A DNA stretch of 55,241 nucleotides from Phenylobacterium sp. (GCF_025351295.1 NZ_JANXWD010000065.1:1-55241); one strand, 5' to 3'. Shown: positions 24,597 to 33,464, numbered from the stretch's first letter. Numbers and translations are program-made. Notes: a model not told the origin generated them from the letters alone.

Positions 24597-25361
24597 ATGC
24601 TGAGGGTCTCGCTCACGTCTCACATAAACGCCGTGGGTGACGCCACGACCTTGGACGATGCGGCCTTGCCGCTCATGGCGATCGGCGCAGCCATCGGCCT
24701 TGAACTGCCCGGCGTGGTGGAAGACTTCACCGCCAAGCGTTGGCGAACCAGCGTGAATGGCGGCTTCGGCGAGCTGTTTGGCCTGCTCTCGCCGCCCAAG
24801 CCGCACGCCGGCACCGAGTCATGCCAGTCGCATTGCCCTGTTGGACAGGCTTGCAGGGTCTCTATCGATCCGTTCGCTTGGCGCGTGGCCAGTGTCCTGG
24901 AATCGGCATTCCCGTGGGATAATCGGCTCGATGCGTTCAGGCGAAGGACATGCGAGCTGGGCATCGTCGGCGGCGTGACAGTGCCGGTGCATATGCCGAT
25001 GTCGCGGGTCGGCGCGGTGGGCTGGGTGGCGATCGACCACGAGGTGGATGTCGATCTGATCCTCGCGACCTATTCCAACGAATTGCGGTTGGCGGCGCAT
25101 CTGTTCATGGGCCATGTCTACCGTGAACGTCCGGATGCGATGGTGTTGCTGCCGCACGTCGCCCTGAGCGAGCGCGAGCTCGAGTGCCTGACCTGGGTGG
25201 CGATGGGCAAGACCGACGCGGACATCGCCGAACTCATCGGCCGGTCCCCGTCCACGGCCCGGTTCCACGTCGAAAGCGCGGTGTCGAAGCTGGGCGTGAA
25301 CAACCGCACCCGCGCGGCCGCCGTCGCCTCCCAGATGGGTATGATACGCGCCGTTGCGTGA
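24597..25361 (+). CDS. LuxR-family regulator with autoinducer-binding-like domain (LuxR solo)
   Basis: A 254-residue regulator. The N-terminal two thirds resemble an autoinducer-binding domain: IDPFAW, then FPWD, then ELGIVGGVTVPVHMP, which is typical of that fold. The C-terminal LuxR helix-turn-helix runs from about 190 (ALSERELECLTWVAMGKTDA) to the end. It carries an unusual cysteine cluster, ESCQSHCPVGQACRV, around residues 78-92. The ATG at 24597 sits behind AGGGGGG; a GTG three codons earlier is an alternative. No LuxI-type synthase is present. It lies between the catabolic operon and a TonB receptor, which it may control. Confidence 0.85.
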   Translation: MLRVSLTSHINAVGDATTLDDAALPLMAIGAAIGLELPGVVEDFTAKRWRTSVNGGFGELFGLLSPPKPHAGTESCQSHCPVGQACRVSIDPFAWRVASVLESAFPWDNRLDAFRRRTCELGIVGGVTVPVHMPMSRVGAVGWVAIDHEVDVDLILATYSNELRLAAHLFMGHVYRERPDAMVLLPHVALSERELECLTWVAMGKTDADIAELIGRSPSTARFHVESAVSKLGVNNRTRAAAVASQMGMIRAVA

Positions 25362-25391
25362 GCCGCCGCCCGTTCTCGCGGGGCGGCAGAA

Positions 25392-25407
25392 CTAGCGTTT
25401 ACGCTAG
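25392..25407. promoter_or_regulatory. Palindrome between LuxR gene and TonB receptor
   Basis: CTAGCGT and ACGCTAG form exact 7-base arms around TT. The site is 31 bases after the LuxR stop and 127 bases before the receptor start. LuxR-type proteins bind near-20-base dyads, so this could be a lux-box-like operator. It could also be a hairpin ending the LuxR transcript. Confidence 0.45.
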
Positions 25408-25533
25408 CTTCTACTTTCATATCCGAGCCTCAGAGTGGTCTCAGGGCCACGCAGAGGTTCGCTCAGTTATCGGACACCCCCGATACAAGCGCGCCATGCA
25501 GAGCGCCAAAAAAAGATGTGGGGAGTCTCTGAT

Positions 25534-28071
25534 ATGGAACACGATGTCTCGCGCCGCCGCAGATTGATGGCCGCGACCGCCAGCGCCACGGTTTTGGCGT
25601 TGCCGGCCCTGCTTCTGTCGCCGGGCATGGCGGTGGCGCAATCGAACGGCGGCGCCTCCGCCGAAAACGACCGAGCCACGGGCAACCGGATCGAAGAGGT
25701 CGTGGTCACGGCGCGCTCGAAGGGAGAGTCGGTTCAGAATGTGCCGATCGCCATCACCGCGATCACGAAACAGCTCAATTCGGCCGACGTTCGCGACATC
25801 CGAGACATCGTCGCCTACACGCCGAACGTGCGCATCGATTCCGTCTACCAGCGTGCGAACTCACCCAGCATCAACATCCGCGGCATCAGCCCGTCGCGCA
25901 CCGACGACAACTCGATCGATTCTCCGATTGGCGTGATCATCGACGGGATCTACCTCGGATCGTTGCCGGGCCAGATCATCGAAAACTTCGATGTCGAACG
26001 GGTTGAGATCCTGCGGGGTCCGCAGGGCACGCTGTTCGGACGAAACACCGTCGGCGGCGCCCTCAATGTCATTCGCTCCAAGCCGACCGGCGAATGGGGT
26101 GTGAAGGTTCAGTACACCACAGGCCGGTGGAACGATCAGGAGTTCCGCGGCGTCCTCAACGCGCCGATCATCAAGGACACGCTCGCAGCCAAGGTATTCT
26201 ACTTCTCTGCGAACCGCGACGGCTATCTGCACAACACCTTCCTGAACATCAATCAGCCGCAGAAAGACTATAAGAACTTTGGGGTCGTGCTGAAGTACAC
26301 GCCCAACGACAAGATCGAAGCCTTGCTGACGGTCGAGAAATTCAACGACAAGAGCCAGGGCGGCGCCTTCATCGGAAACTACAATGTCGGCGCAGGAGTC
26401 CTGCCGGTAGGCACCGGTCCCAGCGATTTCAACACCCCTGGCTCATCGCAGGGACCAGGGGGCACCCTGGACAACTTCCTGCCCGGCTTGTTCGGCTTGC
26501 AGAATACTCCGGCCAGAACGGATCTCTCGATCCCGAAGACCATCAGCCCCAACTACCCCAGCCCAGGCTCGGTGCAGACCTACGCCTATACGCTGAACGC
26601 CTCGGCGAAACTGAACGACCACCTCCAGGCCGTGTCGGTGACCGGCTATCGGAGGCAGCACGAACTGGCTTCGGAAGACTTCGACGGATCGAGCACCGAC
26701 TTCATCAATATCGCGACCGACGCCCACTACCATCAGTTCAGCCAGGAGTTGCGACTGGAGGGCGATTGGGATTCGAAGTTCGGTAAGATCTCATTCGTCG
26801 CCGGCGGCTACTACTTCGACAGCAAATTCAGGCGCAATTGGGTGACGAGCGGCGATTTCTGGGAGTTTGTCGACCTTCTGGGGGGCTACAGTCTCGCGCG
26901 GAATGTCTTCACCAATCCGGCGCTTGCGGCGGCTACCGGCTTCAGCAACCCCGTCGCGGCCTGCAACGCCCCCAGGACGACGCCCGGCTTGATCGCGACG
27001 TTTGGCCGGGTGCGTTGCGATCCGGGTGTGACGGGCGCCTACGGCTTCAAGCTGGTCGCCAAACTCTATGAGAACCAGCACACTGAATCGGTCGCGGGGT
27101 TTGCTCATGCCGACTGGGAATTCCTGCCCAAGCTGACCCTGACCCTCGGTGCGAGGTATACTTGGGAACAGAAGACCTTCACGGGCTACCAAGCCTATCA
27201 AACGCCCTTGGCGCGGGTGAATGTCTTCGCCTTCCCGGACAGCGTCACCCTGCAGAACAGTTGGACGCATTTTACGCCGATGGCGGCGCTCTCCTATAAG
27301 GTGACCCCGGATATCCACCTGTATGGCTCCTATTCCTCAGGATGGCACTCAGGCGGCTTCTTCGGCGTCAATCAGAACACGCAGGACTTCCAGCAGAATC
27401 AATACGCACCCGAGACTGCGAAGTCCTTTGAACTTGGCATGAAGGGCCAGTTCTTCGATCACCGCATACAGCTTAACCTGGCGGCCTTCCGCAACGATTT
27501 CACCAATAAACAGGAGTCGGCTATCGTCTTCGACAAGACGACGAACACGGTCGTCACCTTGTTCACAAATGTGGGCGGTCTCCGATATCAGGGTCTGGAG
27601 GCGGAGCTCCAGTGGGTTGTCAACGACCAACTCAACATCGCGGGGTCAGTTGGCTACCTTGACGCCAAATATACCGACCTCCTGATCGGCTTCCCGGGAA
27701 ACAAAGCCGGCGCGGTGCCGATTGTGAACGCGACGTTCCTCAAGCCGAGAAATGCACCCAAGTACACGGCGGGTGGATCGGCGACCTATACAGTGCCCGT
27801 CGGTCCGGGCACGCTGTCTCTGGGTTCGAAGGTCACCTGGGTAGATTCAACCTATGGCGACATATACAATACGAGCCTGGGATTCACTCACTCCCACACC
27901 GACCTGTCGGCCTCAGTGAGCTATTCCTACGAGAACTACAAGGCGACGGTGTTCGGTCGAAACCTGACCAACTGGCGCAAGGAAGCGCCTGTCCTCATCG
28001 CCCCGCTGTTCGGAGCCAGTACGATCACACCCGGCCGCAGCTGGGGTCTGGAACTGCAGGCGATATTCTAG
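25534..28071 (+). CDS. TonB-dependent outer-membrane receptor (1)
   Basis: An 845-residue receptor. Residues 1-35 form a signal peptide (basic start, hydrophobic core, cleavage near AVA-Q). A TonB-box-like EEVVVTAR is at 54-61, then the plug with SINIRGIS and VERVEILRGPQGTLFGRNTVGGALN. A long beta-barrel ends in aromatic ELQAIF. The ATG at 25534 has GGGGAG upstream; the frame is open to 25435. Receptors of this FecA/OAR-like type import bulky or scarce compounds using TonB-ExbBD energy. Placement after the catabolic operon suggests uptake of its substrate (inference). Confidence 0.93.
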   Translation: MEHDVSRRRRLMAATASATVLALPALLLSPGMAVAQSNGGASAENDRATGNRIEEVVVTARSKGESVQNVPIAITAITKQLNSADVRDIRDIVAYTPNVRIDSVYQRANSPSINIRGISPSRTDDNSIDSPIGVIIDGIYLGSLPGQIIENFDVERVEILRGPQGTLFGRNTVGGALNVIRSKPTGEWGVKVQYTTGRWNDQEFRGVLNAPIIKDTLAAKVFYFSANRDGYLHNTFLNINQPQKDYKNFGVVLKYTPNDKIEALLTVEKFNDKSQGGAFIGNYNVGAGVLPVGTGPSDFNTPGSSQGPGGTLDNFLPGLFGLQNTPARTDLSIPKTISPNYPSPGSVQTYAYTLNASAKLNDHLQAVSVTGYRRQHELASEDFDGSSTDFINIATDAHYHQFSQELRLEGDWDSKFGKISFVAGGYYFDSKFRRNWVTSGDFWEFVDLLGGYSLARNVFTNPALAAATGFSNPVAACNAPRTTPGLIATFGRVRCDPGVTGAYGFKLVAKLYENQHTESVAGFAHADWEFLPKLTLTLGARYTWEQKTFTGYQAYQTPLARVNVFAFPDSVTLQNSWTHFTPMAALSYKVTPDIHLYGSYSSGWHSGGFFGVNQNTQDFQQNQYAPETAKSFELGMKGQFFDHRIQLNLAAFRNDFTNKQESAIVFDKTTNTVVTLFTNVGGLRYQGLEAELQWVVNDQLNIAGSVGYLDAKYTDLLIGFPGNKAGAVPIVNATFLKPRNAPKYTAGGSATYTVPVGPGTLSLGSKVTWVDSTYGDIYNTSLGFTHSHTDLSASVSYSYENYKATVFGRNLTNWRKEAPVLIAPLFGASTITPGRSWGLELQAIF

Positions 28072-28081
28072 GGTCTCTGGC

Positions 28082-28122
28082 CTCGTTGTACGCAGTCGGC
28101 CCGCCGAAGTGCGTACAACGAG
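28082..28122. repeat. Perfect 13-base inverted repeat after TonB receptor
   Basis: CTCGTTGTACGCA (28082-28094) and TGCGTACAACGAG (28110-28122) are exact complements separated by 15 bases. The repeat begins 10 bases after the receptor stop. No T-run follows, so it is not a standard intrinsic terminator. A stem-loop protecting the mRNA 3' end or a protein-binding site are both possible. Confidence 0.7.
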
Positions 28123-28214
28123 CGGGACATATCCGCGTGTGACCATCGCCAAGGCCCGGTTGGCGGCGCTGTGGAGAGGCTAAGCCGGTCAGGTTCGGTC
28201 GACACGCGCCGTTG

Positions 28215-28258
28215 GAGCGCGGCCGCCTCTCTCCCCGAGGTTGCCGCGCTCTTCTTTT
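28215..28258 (+). terminator. Intrinsic-terminator-like hairpin
   Basis: GAGCGCGG (28215-28222) pairs with CCGCGCTC (28244-28251), with extra inner pairing CCTC/GAGG, and is followed by TTCTTTT. It fits a Rho-independent terminator for plus-strand transcription leaving the TonB receptor gene. The other 70 bases up to the P450 stop at 28330 hold nothing recognisable. Confidence 0.65.
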
Positions 28259-28329
28259 GATTGAACGACTCTCTCGGTCGCGGGGCCGGCGGCGGCGCGA
28301 ACCTGCCCGGCGCGCCGCCCCGACCTGCG

Positions 28330-29637
28330 CTACGTCGCAGCCGTAAAGTTCAGCTTCAATTCGAACAGGCCCAGCATGATCCCCGGCTGGTGGGCGAAGC
28401 TGTTTCCCGGCGCGTACTCGATCGCCTCGATGCGGTCCATCAGGAGGTTCCAGGCGGTCAGTTGCTCAAGCCGGGAAATCCCCGACCCCGGGCAACTGCG
28501 CGACCCTTGGGAGAAGGTCAGGTGCCGGGTCAGACCCTTGCGGTCGAGCTGCAGATCGTGGGGGCAATCCCATTCCTCGGGATCGCGATTGCCGGCGGCC
28601 CAGCGCATGTGCAGGAGGGAGCCTGCCGGCACCCGCACGCCCTGGAAGACTTCATCCTGCGTCGTGGTTCGGGTCGACAGGCCCTGGGTCGGCGAGCGCA
28701 GCCGCAGGCTCTCCTCGATGAAGTTGCGCAGCTTGCTGCGGTCATCGCGAAGGCTTCGGTAGAGATCCGGATCCTCGCAGAACAACTGCGCCTGCTCGGC
28801 CATGGCGTACTGAGTGGTCTCCAGCCCGCCGATCATCATCGCATAGACGATGCCGTTGATCTCCGTGTCGGTCAGCTTTCGATCCAAGGCGCCGTAAGTC
28901 ACCTGGGTCAGCCAGGAGATCATATCGTCCTTGGGCGCGCGCCGCTTCTCGATCACCGACGTGGCGACATACTCTCCGAACCCGGCCAGCAGGCGCATCT
29001 GTTCGCCCATCTGCTCCGGCGTGAGCTGATTGCGATGCCCCTTGCCGTGGACAAACGCCATAACCTGAGCGGCGCCCCACATTTCCATCCGCGGAATGTC
29101 CGCGTAAGGAAATCCCAGCACATTGGCCATGACCATCTGAGGCAGCGGCCGGGCGAACGCGCCGACGAAATCCACCGCCCCCTTGTCGATCCACCCGTCG
29201 ATCAATGCGGTCGCGGCCGCCGCGATCATGTCCCGGTGACGCGTCGCGCCCGTCCCCACCCAGGGATCGGTCAGCTCCGCCTTGTGCGCCCGCCACAGGT
29301 CCTCGTTCGGCCGCAGGCTCTGGATCGACGCGATCATGGCGTTCATCTGCGGCATCGAGCCGTCGGGATTCAACTTCGGAGGCGTCGTCAGGCCAGGCGG
29401 GAAGCGCTCCGAGTCGCGCACAACCCTCAGGATGTCCTGATACTTGGAGAGGATGAAACCATCTGTCCCGGGCTCGGCGCCCTCACCAGGCAGCCGAAGC
29501 ACCGGCGCCTGTTCGTGCAGGATCGGGTAGGCTTCATACCAGTGCTCCTGAGCGCCTGGACAGAACAGATCCACGTCCGCAAGTGTGACCGGCCGCTTCA
29601 TTTCGGTCGGCGCCGTCCGGGGTTCTGTTCTGGCCAT
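28330..29637 (-). CDS. Cytochrome P450 (second copy)
   Basis: A 435-residue P450. The I-helix motif GGLETT is at 270-275, ExxR is E309-R312, and the haem loop FSQGSRSCPG places the ligand at Cys382. It is only distantly like the P450 at 1917 (GLET against GNET). GAAGGAAAG lies upstream of the ATG. It is 51 bases downstream of an SDR on the same strand and probably shares its transcript, so the pair may hydroxylate and then oxidise the same carbon (inference). No ferredoxin or reductase is nearby. Confidence 0.94.
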   Translation of the reverse strand: MARTEPRTAPTEMKRPVTLADVDLFCPGAQEHWYEAYPILHEQAPVLRLPGEGAEPGTDGFILSKYQDILRVVRDSERFPPGLTTPPKLNPDGSMPQMNAMIASIQSLRPNEDLWRAHKAELTDPWVGTGATRHRDMIAAAATALIDGWIDKGAVDFVGAFARPLPQMVMANVLGFPYADIPRMEMWGAAQVMAFVHGKGHRNQLTPEQMGEQMRLLAGFGEYVATSVIEKRRAPKDDMISWLTQVTYGALDRKLTDTEINGIVYAMMIGGLETTQYAMAEQAQLFCEDPDLYRSLRDDRSKLRNFIEESLRLRSPTQGLSTRTTTQDEVFQGVRVPAGSLLHMRWAAGNRDPEEWDCPHDLQLDRKGLTRHLTFSQGSRSCPGSGISRLEQLTAWNLLMDRIEAIEYAPGNSFAHQPGIMLGLFELKLNFTAAT

Positions 29638-29688
29638 AGGCTGTCTTTCCTTCGTTGCGCCTTCGCGCCCCGCTGTCGCGGACCCGGA

Positions 29689-30447
29689 CTAGAGTTGGAC
29701 GCGTTTGGTGTAGCCGCCATCGACAACCAGGTTGACGCCCGTCACCCAGCTGGCGGCGGGACTAGCCAGGAAGGCCACGACCTGGGCGACTTCTTCGGGG
29801 GTTCCAAAGCGCCCGTTCGGCTGAACCGCGAGGTGGGACTTGTAGAGGTCCGGCATGCCCTTGCCGATGTTCTCCCATGCGCCGCCCGGGAACTGAATCG
29901 GACCCGGCGACACCACATTGACCCGGACGTTGTCAGCCCCCACGGCCTGCGAGAGCTGTTTGGCATAGGTGACGAGGCCGGCCTTCAGGGCGTTGTAGGC
30001 CATGGGACCCATGAAGGTTTCGACGGCCGCCGTCGTGCCGATGAAGATGACCGAGGCGGCGTCCGAGGCCTTCAGATACGGCATGGCCGCCTCGCAGCCG
30101 CGCACGGCGCCCATGATGTCGATCTCGAAGCACTTATACCAGCTGGCCTCGCCATCCATGCTGCCGCCGCCGGACACGTTGTGGACAAAGATATCCACCC
30201 CGCCGAGCGTTTCAGCCATGGCGTCGATCCAGCCGCGATAGCTTGCGGCGTCGGCCACGTCGAGGACATCGCCGACCACTTTGCCGGTCCTGCTCAGGGT
30301 CTCGACGGTGGCGGCTACCTCGGCCGCATCCCGCGCGCCGATGGCGACCGCCGCGCCGTCCGCCAACAGCGTCTCGGCGATCCGCCGCCCGATGCCGCGC
30401 GTCGATCCCGTGACAAGCGCTTTCTTGCCGGCAAGTCCAAGATCCAT
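29689..30447 (-). CDS. SDR-family oxidoreductase, Ser-to-Thr variant
   Basis: A 252-residue SDR with VTGSTRGIGRRIAE at the cofactor site and YNALK as the catalytic Tyr/Lys motif. The usual catalytic serine position reads IGTTAA, so Thr replaces Ser. It is the paralogue of the SDR at 9105 (shared MDLGL start and KRVQ end). AGAAGGGG lies upstream of the ATG. It leads a two-gene unit with the P450 at 28330. The 183-base upstream gap (30448-30630) holds a short A/T-rich inverted repeat, CGAAA (30540-30544) with TTTCG, and no open frame I would call. Confidence 0.88.
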   Translation of the reverse strand: MDLGLAGKKALVTGSTRGIGRRIAETLLADGAAVAIGARDAAEVAATVETLSRTGKVVGDVLDVADAASYRGWIDAMAETLGGVDIFVHNVSGGGSMDGEASWYKCFEIDIMGAVRGCEAAMPYLKASDAASVIFIGTTAAVETFMGPMAYNALKAGLVTYAKQLSQAVGADNVRVNVVSPGPIQFPGGAWENIGKGMPDLYKSHLAVQPNGRFGTPEEVAQVVAFLASPAASWVTGVNLVVDGGYTKRVQL

Positions 30448-30630
30448 CGGTTCGGCCCCTTCTGAATTCTGATCTGAACGGGTAGGGCGGCCCGAGCTCT
30501 CCGCGCCGCCGCACCCGGTTTGAATTTGGCGCGATCACCGCGAAATATGCAACGAACTTGTATTTTCGTGCAGCGACCTGGCGCCCCAGGATCGACTAAT
30601 CCCGCGGCATCTCGCCGGGCCGGATGGCCG

Positions 30631-31323
30631 TCACCACGGGTGGATCTCGCCGTTCCATTTGTAGAATTTACCCGATGTGTCTGACGTCAGGCCGGTGATG
30701 ACGCCACGGATTCCAGTCGCACTTTCCTCCGCCGTGATGTCAGCGCCGGCGCCGCCCATTTCGGTCTTCACCCAGCCCGGATGGATCATTGAGACGGCGA
30801 TGTTCTGCGTCTTGAGGTCCTTGGCCAGCGTCTGCATCACCTTGTTCACCGCGGCCTTGGCGCTGGAATAGGCGTAGGAACCGCCGAACGGCCAGGTCGA
30901 GGCGGCCAGCTGGCTGGTCACCGTCATCACCTTTGCCGCAGGGGCGGCCTTCAGGTTCGGCAGGAAGGCCTGCACGGTCCGAAAGGGGCCAATGGTCATC
31001 ACCTTGAAGGCGTCGATCCAGGCATCGAAATCGATCGACTCCAGGGTCTGGGATTTGCCGCCGAGGATGCCGGCGTTGTTGATCAGGACATCTATCGGCG
31101 TATCGCCCACCGCCTTCGCGCAGGCGGCGATCGACGCGGCGTCCCCGACATCCATCGCATGAACCGTGAGGCGCCCGCCCGCCCCACCCGCCAGAAGCGT
31201 CAGGTCGCGAGCCTCGGCGGGCGCACGGCAGGTCGCGAACACCCGATCGCCGGCCTCGGTGTATTGCCGGGCAAGTTCGAGGCCGATGCCGCGGTTTGCA
31301 CCGGTTATGAGTATGGTGGACAT
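30631..31323 (-). CDS. SDR-family oxidoreductase, sniffer/C-factor-like
   Basis: A 230-residue SDR of the carbonyl-reductase (C-factor/sniffer) type. It has TGANRGIGLELAR, a central NNAG in VLINNAGILGG, Ser in TVTSQLA and the catalytic YSSAK. It is shorter than the other SDRs here and ends KWNGEIHPW instead of the usual DGG segment. GGGGAG precedes the ATG. It stands alone: 183 bases to the next gene downstream and 152 bases of upstream sequence (31324-31475) with no recognised gene. Confidence 0.88.
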   Translation of the reverse strand: MSTILITGANRGIGLELARQYTEAGDRVFATCRAPAEARDLTLLAGGAGGRLTVHAMDVGDAASIAACAKAVGDTPIDVLINNAGILGGKSQTLESIDFDAWIDAFKVMTIGPFRTVQAFLPNLKAAPAAKVMTVTSQLAASTWPFGGSYAYSSAKAAVNKVMQTLAKDLKTQNIAVSMIHPGWVKTEMGGAGADITAEESATGIRGVITGLTSDTSGKFYKWNGEIHPW

Positions 31324-31475
31324 GTGGCTCTCCCCAGTCGCCCCGCCCTACCGGGCCGGATGCGAAACGCTCCGCTACATCCGGATCACATCGCTCGAGC
31401 GGCCTCAACCTCCCGACAATGAGAGTAATTGGGGGGAACAGGGACCGGGTGCGCCCCATCCAGACGTCCCAAACG

Positions 31476-31949
31476 TTAGCGCTCGAGGGCGAGGCGGGTG
31501 ATCTTGGTGCTCAGAATGGCCCAACCGTCGGGCAGCCGCACATAGCCGTCATGATAGTGGCCCGAGCCGCGCATGTCGATCGGCTCGCCCCCCGGCGCGT
31601 TGACGACAACGTCCTGCATCGCCCATATCCCGCGCGCCGTGTCTTCGCCGGTGATCTCGATTTCACCCATGTGACCATGGTGAATCGTCACTCTGTGCTC
31701 CACGGCCTCGCGGATCATCTTGAGAACGTTCGCGTGGCCACGGTGGACCGCCGAGTCATCGCCATAGGGTGGCGACCACTCGCCGGTGAGCGGGTTGCGC
31801 ACGCTGCTCACCTCTCGCAGATCGAACACGGCGTCAGGCGCGAAGACCTTGGACAAGCCGTCCCAGTCCTTGGTGTCCATGCAGCGGAAGTAGCGCGCCT
31901 TCAGGCCTCTGATCTCCTCGATATCCAGAAGCCTTTGCAACGGGTCCAT
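31476..31949 (-). CDS. SnoaL/NTF2-like protein (5)
   Basis: A 157-residue SnoaL_4-type protein. It begins MDPLQRLLDIEEIRGLKARYFRCMDTKDW, followed by GLSKVFAPDAVFDL, the usual helix-then-strand entry of this family. A histidine pair occurs in TIHHGHMGEIEI and again in GSGHYHDGYVR. The ATG at 31949 follows GGGAGGGAGAGGG; the open extension to 31997 is not used. It is divergent from the SDR at 32138, with 188 bases between them. Dehydratase or isomerase roles are possible; none is proven. Confidence 0.85.
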   Translation of the reverse strand: MDPLQRLLDIEEIRGLKARYFRCMDTKDWDGLSKVFAPDAVFDLREVSSVRNPLTGEWSPPYGDDSAVHRGHANVLKMIREAVEHRVTIHHGHMGEIEITGEDTARGIWAMQDVVVNAPGGEPIDMRGSGHYHDGYVRLPDGWAILSTKITRLALER

Positions 31950-32137
31950 GCCCTCTCCCTCCCCTACGCCGCCATCGACGGCGTCAGATGCCGGCAAGAT
32001 TGGAACACGGAGCGCGGTGCTTCCAAAGTGTTTGTTCGACCCGACGACGGTGACGGCCGCCAGGCCGGCCCTTGCCTTTCACGGTTTCGACCAATAGCGT
32101 CAAAACCGTCACGCGTTACGAGAATTGAGAATCGCCA

Positions 32138-32905
32138 ATGGGCATGCACGAGAGGTTCCGGCTTGACGGAAAGGTCGCCTTTGTCACCGGGGGCGGCAAA
32201 GGCATCGGTCGTGGCATCGCCCTGGCCTTCGCAGAATGTGGGGCCGACGTCGCCGTGCTGGCGCGGCGCCAGGCGGACGTCGATGCTGTCGCCCGCGACA
32301 TCGAGCACCTGGGCCGTCGCGCTCTGGCGATCTCGGGAGACGTCATGGACGACGCGGTGATCCCGGCCGCGCTGGACCGGGTGGTCGGCGAACTCGGTGC
32401 GATCGACATCATGGTCAACAATGCCGGTGGCAATCTGGACCGCAGACAACACGCGCTCACCGACATAACGCTACAGAAGTGGGATGAGCAGATTTCCCTG
32501 AATCTCCGTCACAAGTTCTATGGCTCCCAGCAAGCTGCGGCCCGCATGAAGAACGGTGGCCGGATCATCAACATCGTCTCCATCGCCGCCTTGCGTCCGA
32601 CCCCGGGCTTCGGCGCCTATTCCACGGCCAACAGTGGCGTCATCGCCATGACCCGGACCTTGGCCGTGGAACTGGGGCCCCGCGGCATCACCGTCAACTG
32701 TATCGCGCCGGGCACCATCTTCACCGAAATGCTGGCCGAGACCCTCCATGTCGAGCAGGACAAGGCCGAGCTGATGTTCGGGCCAAGCATTCCGCTGGGC
32801 CGTGTCGGCACCCCCGATGACACGGCCGCCGCGGCGGTGTTCTTTGCCTCGCCGGCGGCGGAATGGACCACCGGACAGTGCATCAGCGTGGCGGGTGGTC
32901 CGTAG
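32138..32905 (+). CDS. SDR-family protein with catalytic Lys replaced by Asn
   Basis: A 255-residue SDR with VTGGGKGIGRGIAL, NNAGG and Ser in NIVSIAA. The active-site motif reads YSTAN instead of YxxxK; the codon is AAC at 32629-32631. The lysine normally lowers the tyrosine pKa and binds the ribose, so activity may be impaired or altered. It ends with ISVAGGP instead of VDGG. The start may be 32138 or the ATG two codons later. Its last 23 bases overlap the convergent SnoaL-like gene. Confidence 0.87.
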   Translation: MGMHERFRLDGKVAFVTGGGKGIGRGIALAFAECGADVAVLARRQADVDAVARDIEHLGRRALAISGDVMDDAVIPAALDRVVGELGAIDIMVNNAGGNLDRRQHALTDITLQKWDEQISLNLRHKFYGSQQAAARMKNGGRIINIVSIAALRPTPGFGAYSTANSGVIAMTRTLAVELGPRGITVNCIAPGTIFTEMLAETLHVEQDKAELMFGPSIPLGRVGTPDDTAAAAVFFASPAAEWTTGQCISVAGGP

Positions 32906-33398
32906 ACATCGAAGCCGTACCGCCTTGCGAACCGATCGGCAGGTGAGCGCCTGGAAAGTTGTCGGACACATGCCGTTGCGGCCACATGAACTGCAAACCT
33001 GAACGCTGGATCCGCCACTGGCCGGCGACCCGCGTATAGGCCTCGTCATAGACGCCAAGCCACACCATCGGATTCGTCTCGGGCGGGCCGCCGAAGGCCA
33101 GGTCGATAAGATAGAGACGACCCAGCGCCGTATCTGGCCCGGTGATCTCCACCCAGTGGTTGGTGTTGGCGTGCAGGGACTGGAAGGGCCCCTTTTCGAT
33201 CACCGGACCCATCACGCGCCTGTAGTTTTCGGCAATCATCTCGACCCCCTCCCACACGCCAAATGGCCCAAATTCACAGACGGCGTCATCGGTGAACAAG
33301 GCCACCAGGCGGTCGATTTCGCCCGCGTCCAGATAGTAGGAATACAGAATGCGAAGCTTCCGTATTCTCTCGATGTCGAGCATGTCATCAATTGTCAT
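32883..33398 (-). CDS. SnoaL/NTF2-like protein (6)
   Basis: A 171-residue SnoaL_4-type protein beginning MTIDDMLDIERIRKLRILYSYYLDAGEIDRLVALF with FTDDAVCEFGPFG. A central HANTNHWVEITG and a late VAGQWRIQRSGLQFMW complete the fold. A tail of about 25 residues (from SDNFPGAH) goes beyond the core. The 3' end overlaps the SDR at 32138 by 23 bases in convergent orientation. It lies 66 bases downstream of the TetR gene on the same strand and may be regulated with it. Confidence 0.84.
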   Translation of the reverse strand: MTIDDMLDIERIRKLRILYSYYLDAGEIDRLVALFTDDAVCEFGPFGVWEGVEMIAENYRRVMGPVIEKGPFQSLHANTNHWVEITGPDTALGRLYLIDLAFGGPPETNPMVWLGVYDEAYTRVAGQWRIQRSGLQFMWPQRHVSDNFPGAHLPIGSQGGTASMSTDHPPR

Positions 33399-33464
33399 CT
33401 GAAAGTTCTTCTCGCTCTTCTGACGCGTCCCATGCCTTGCTGCAGGATGCGGGACGCTTCGGGA

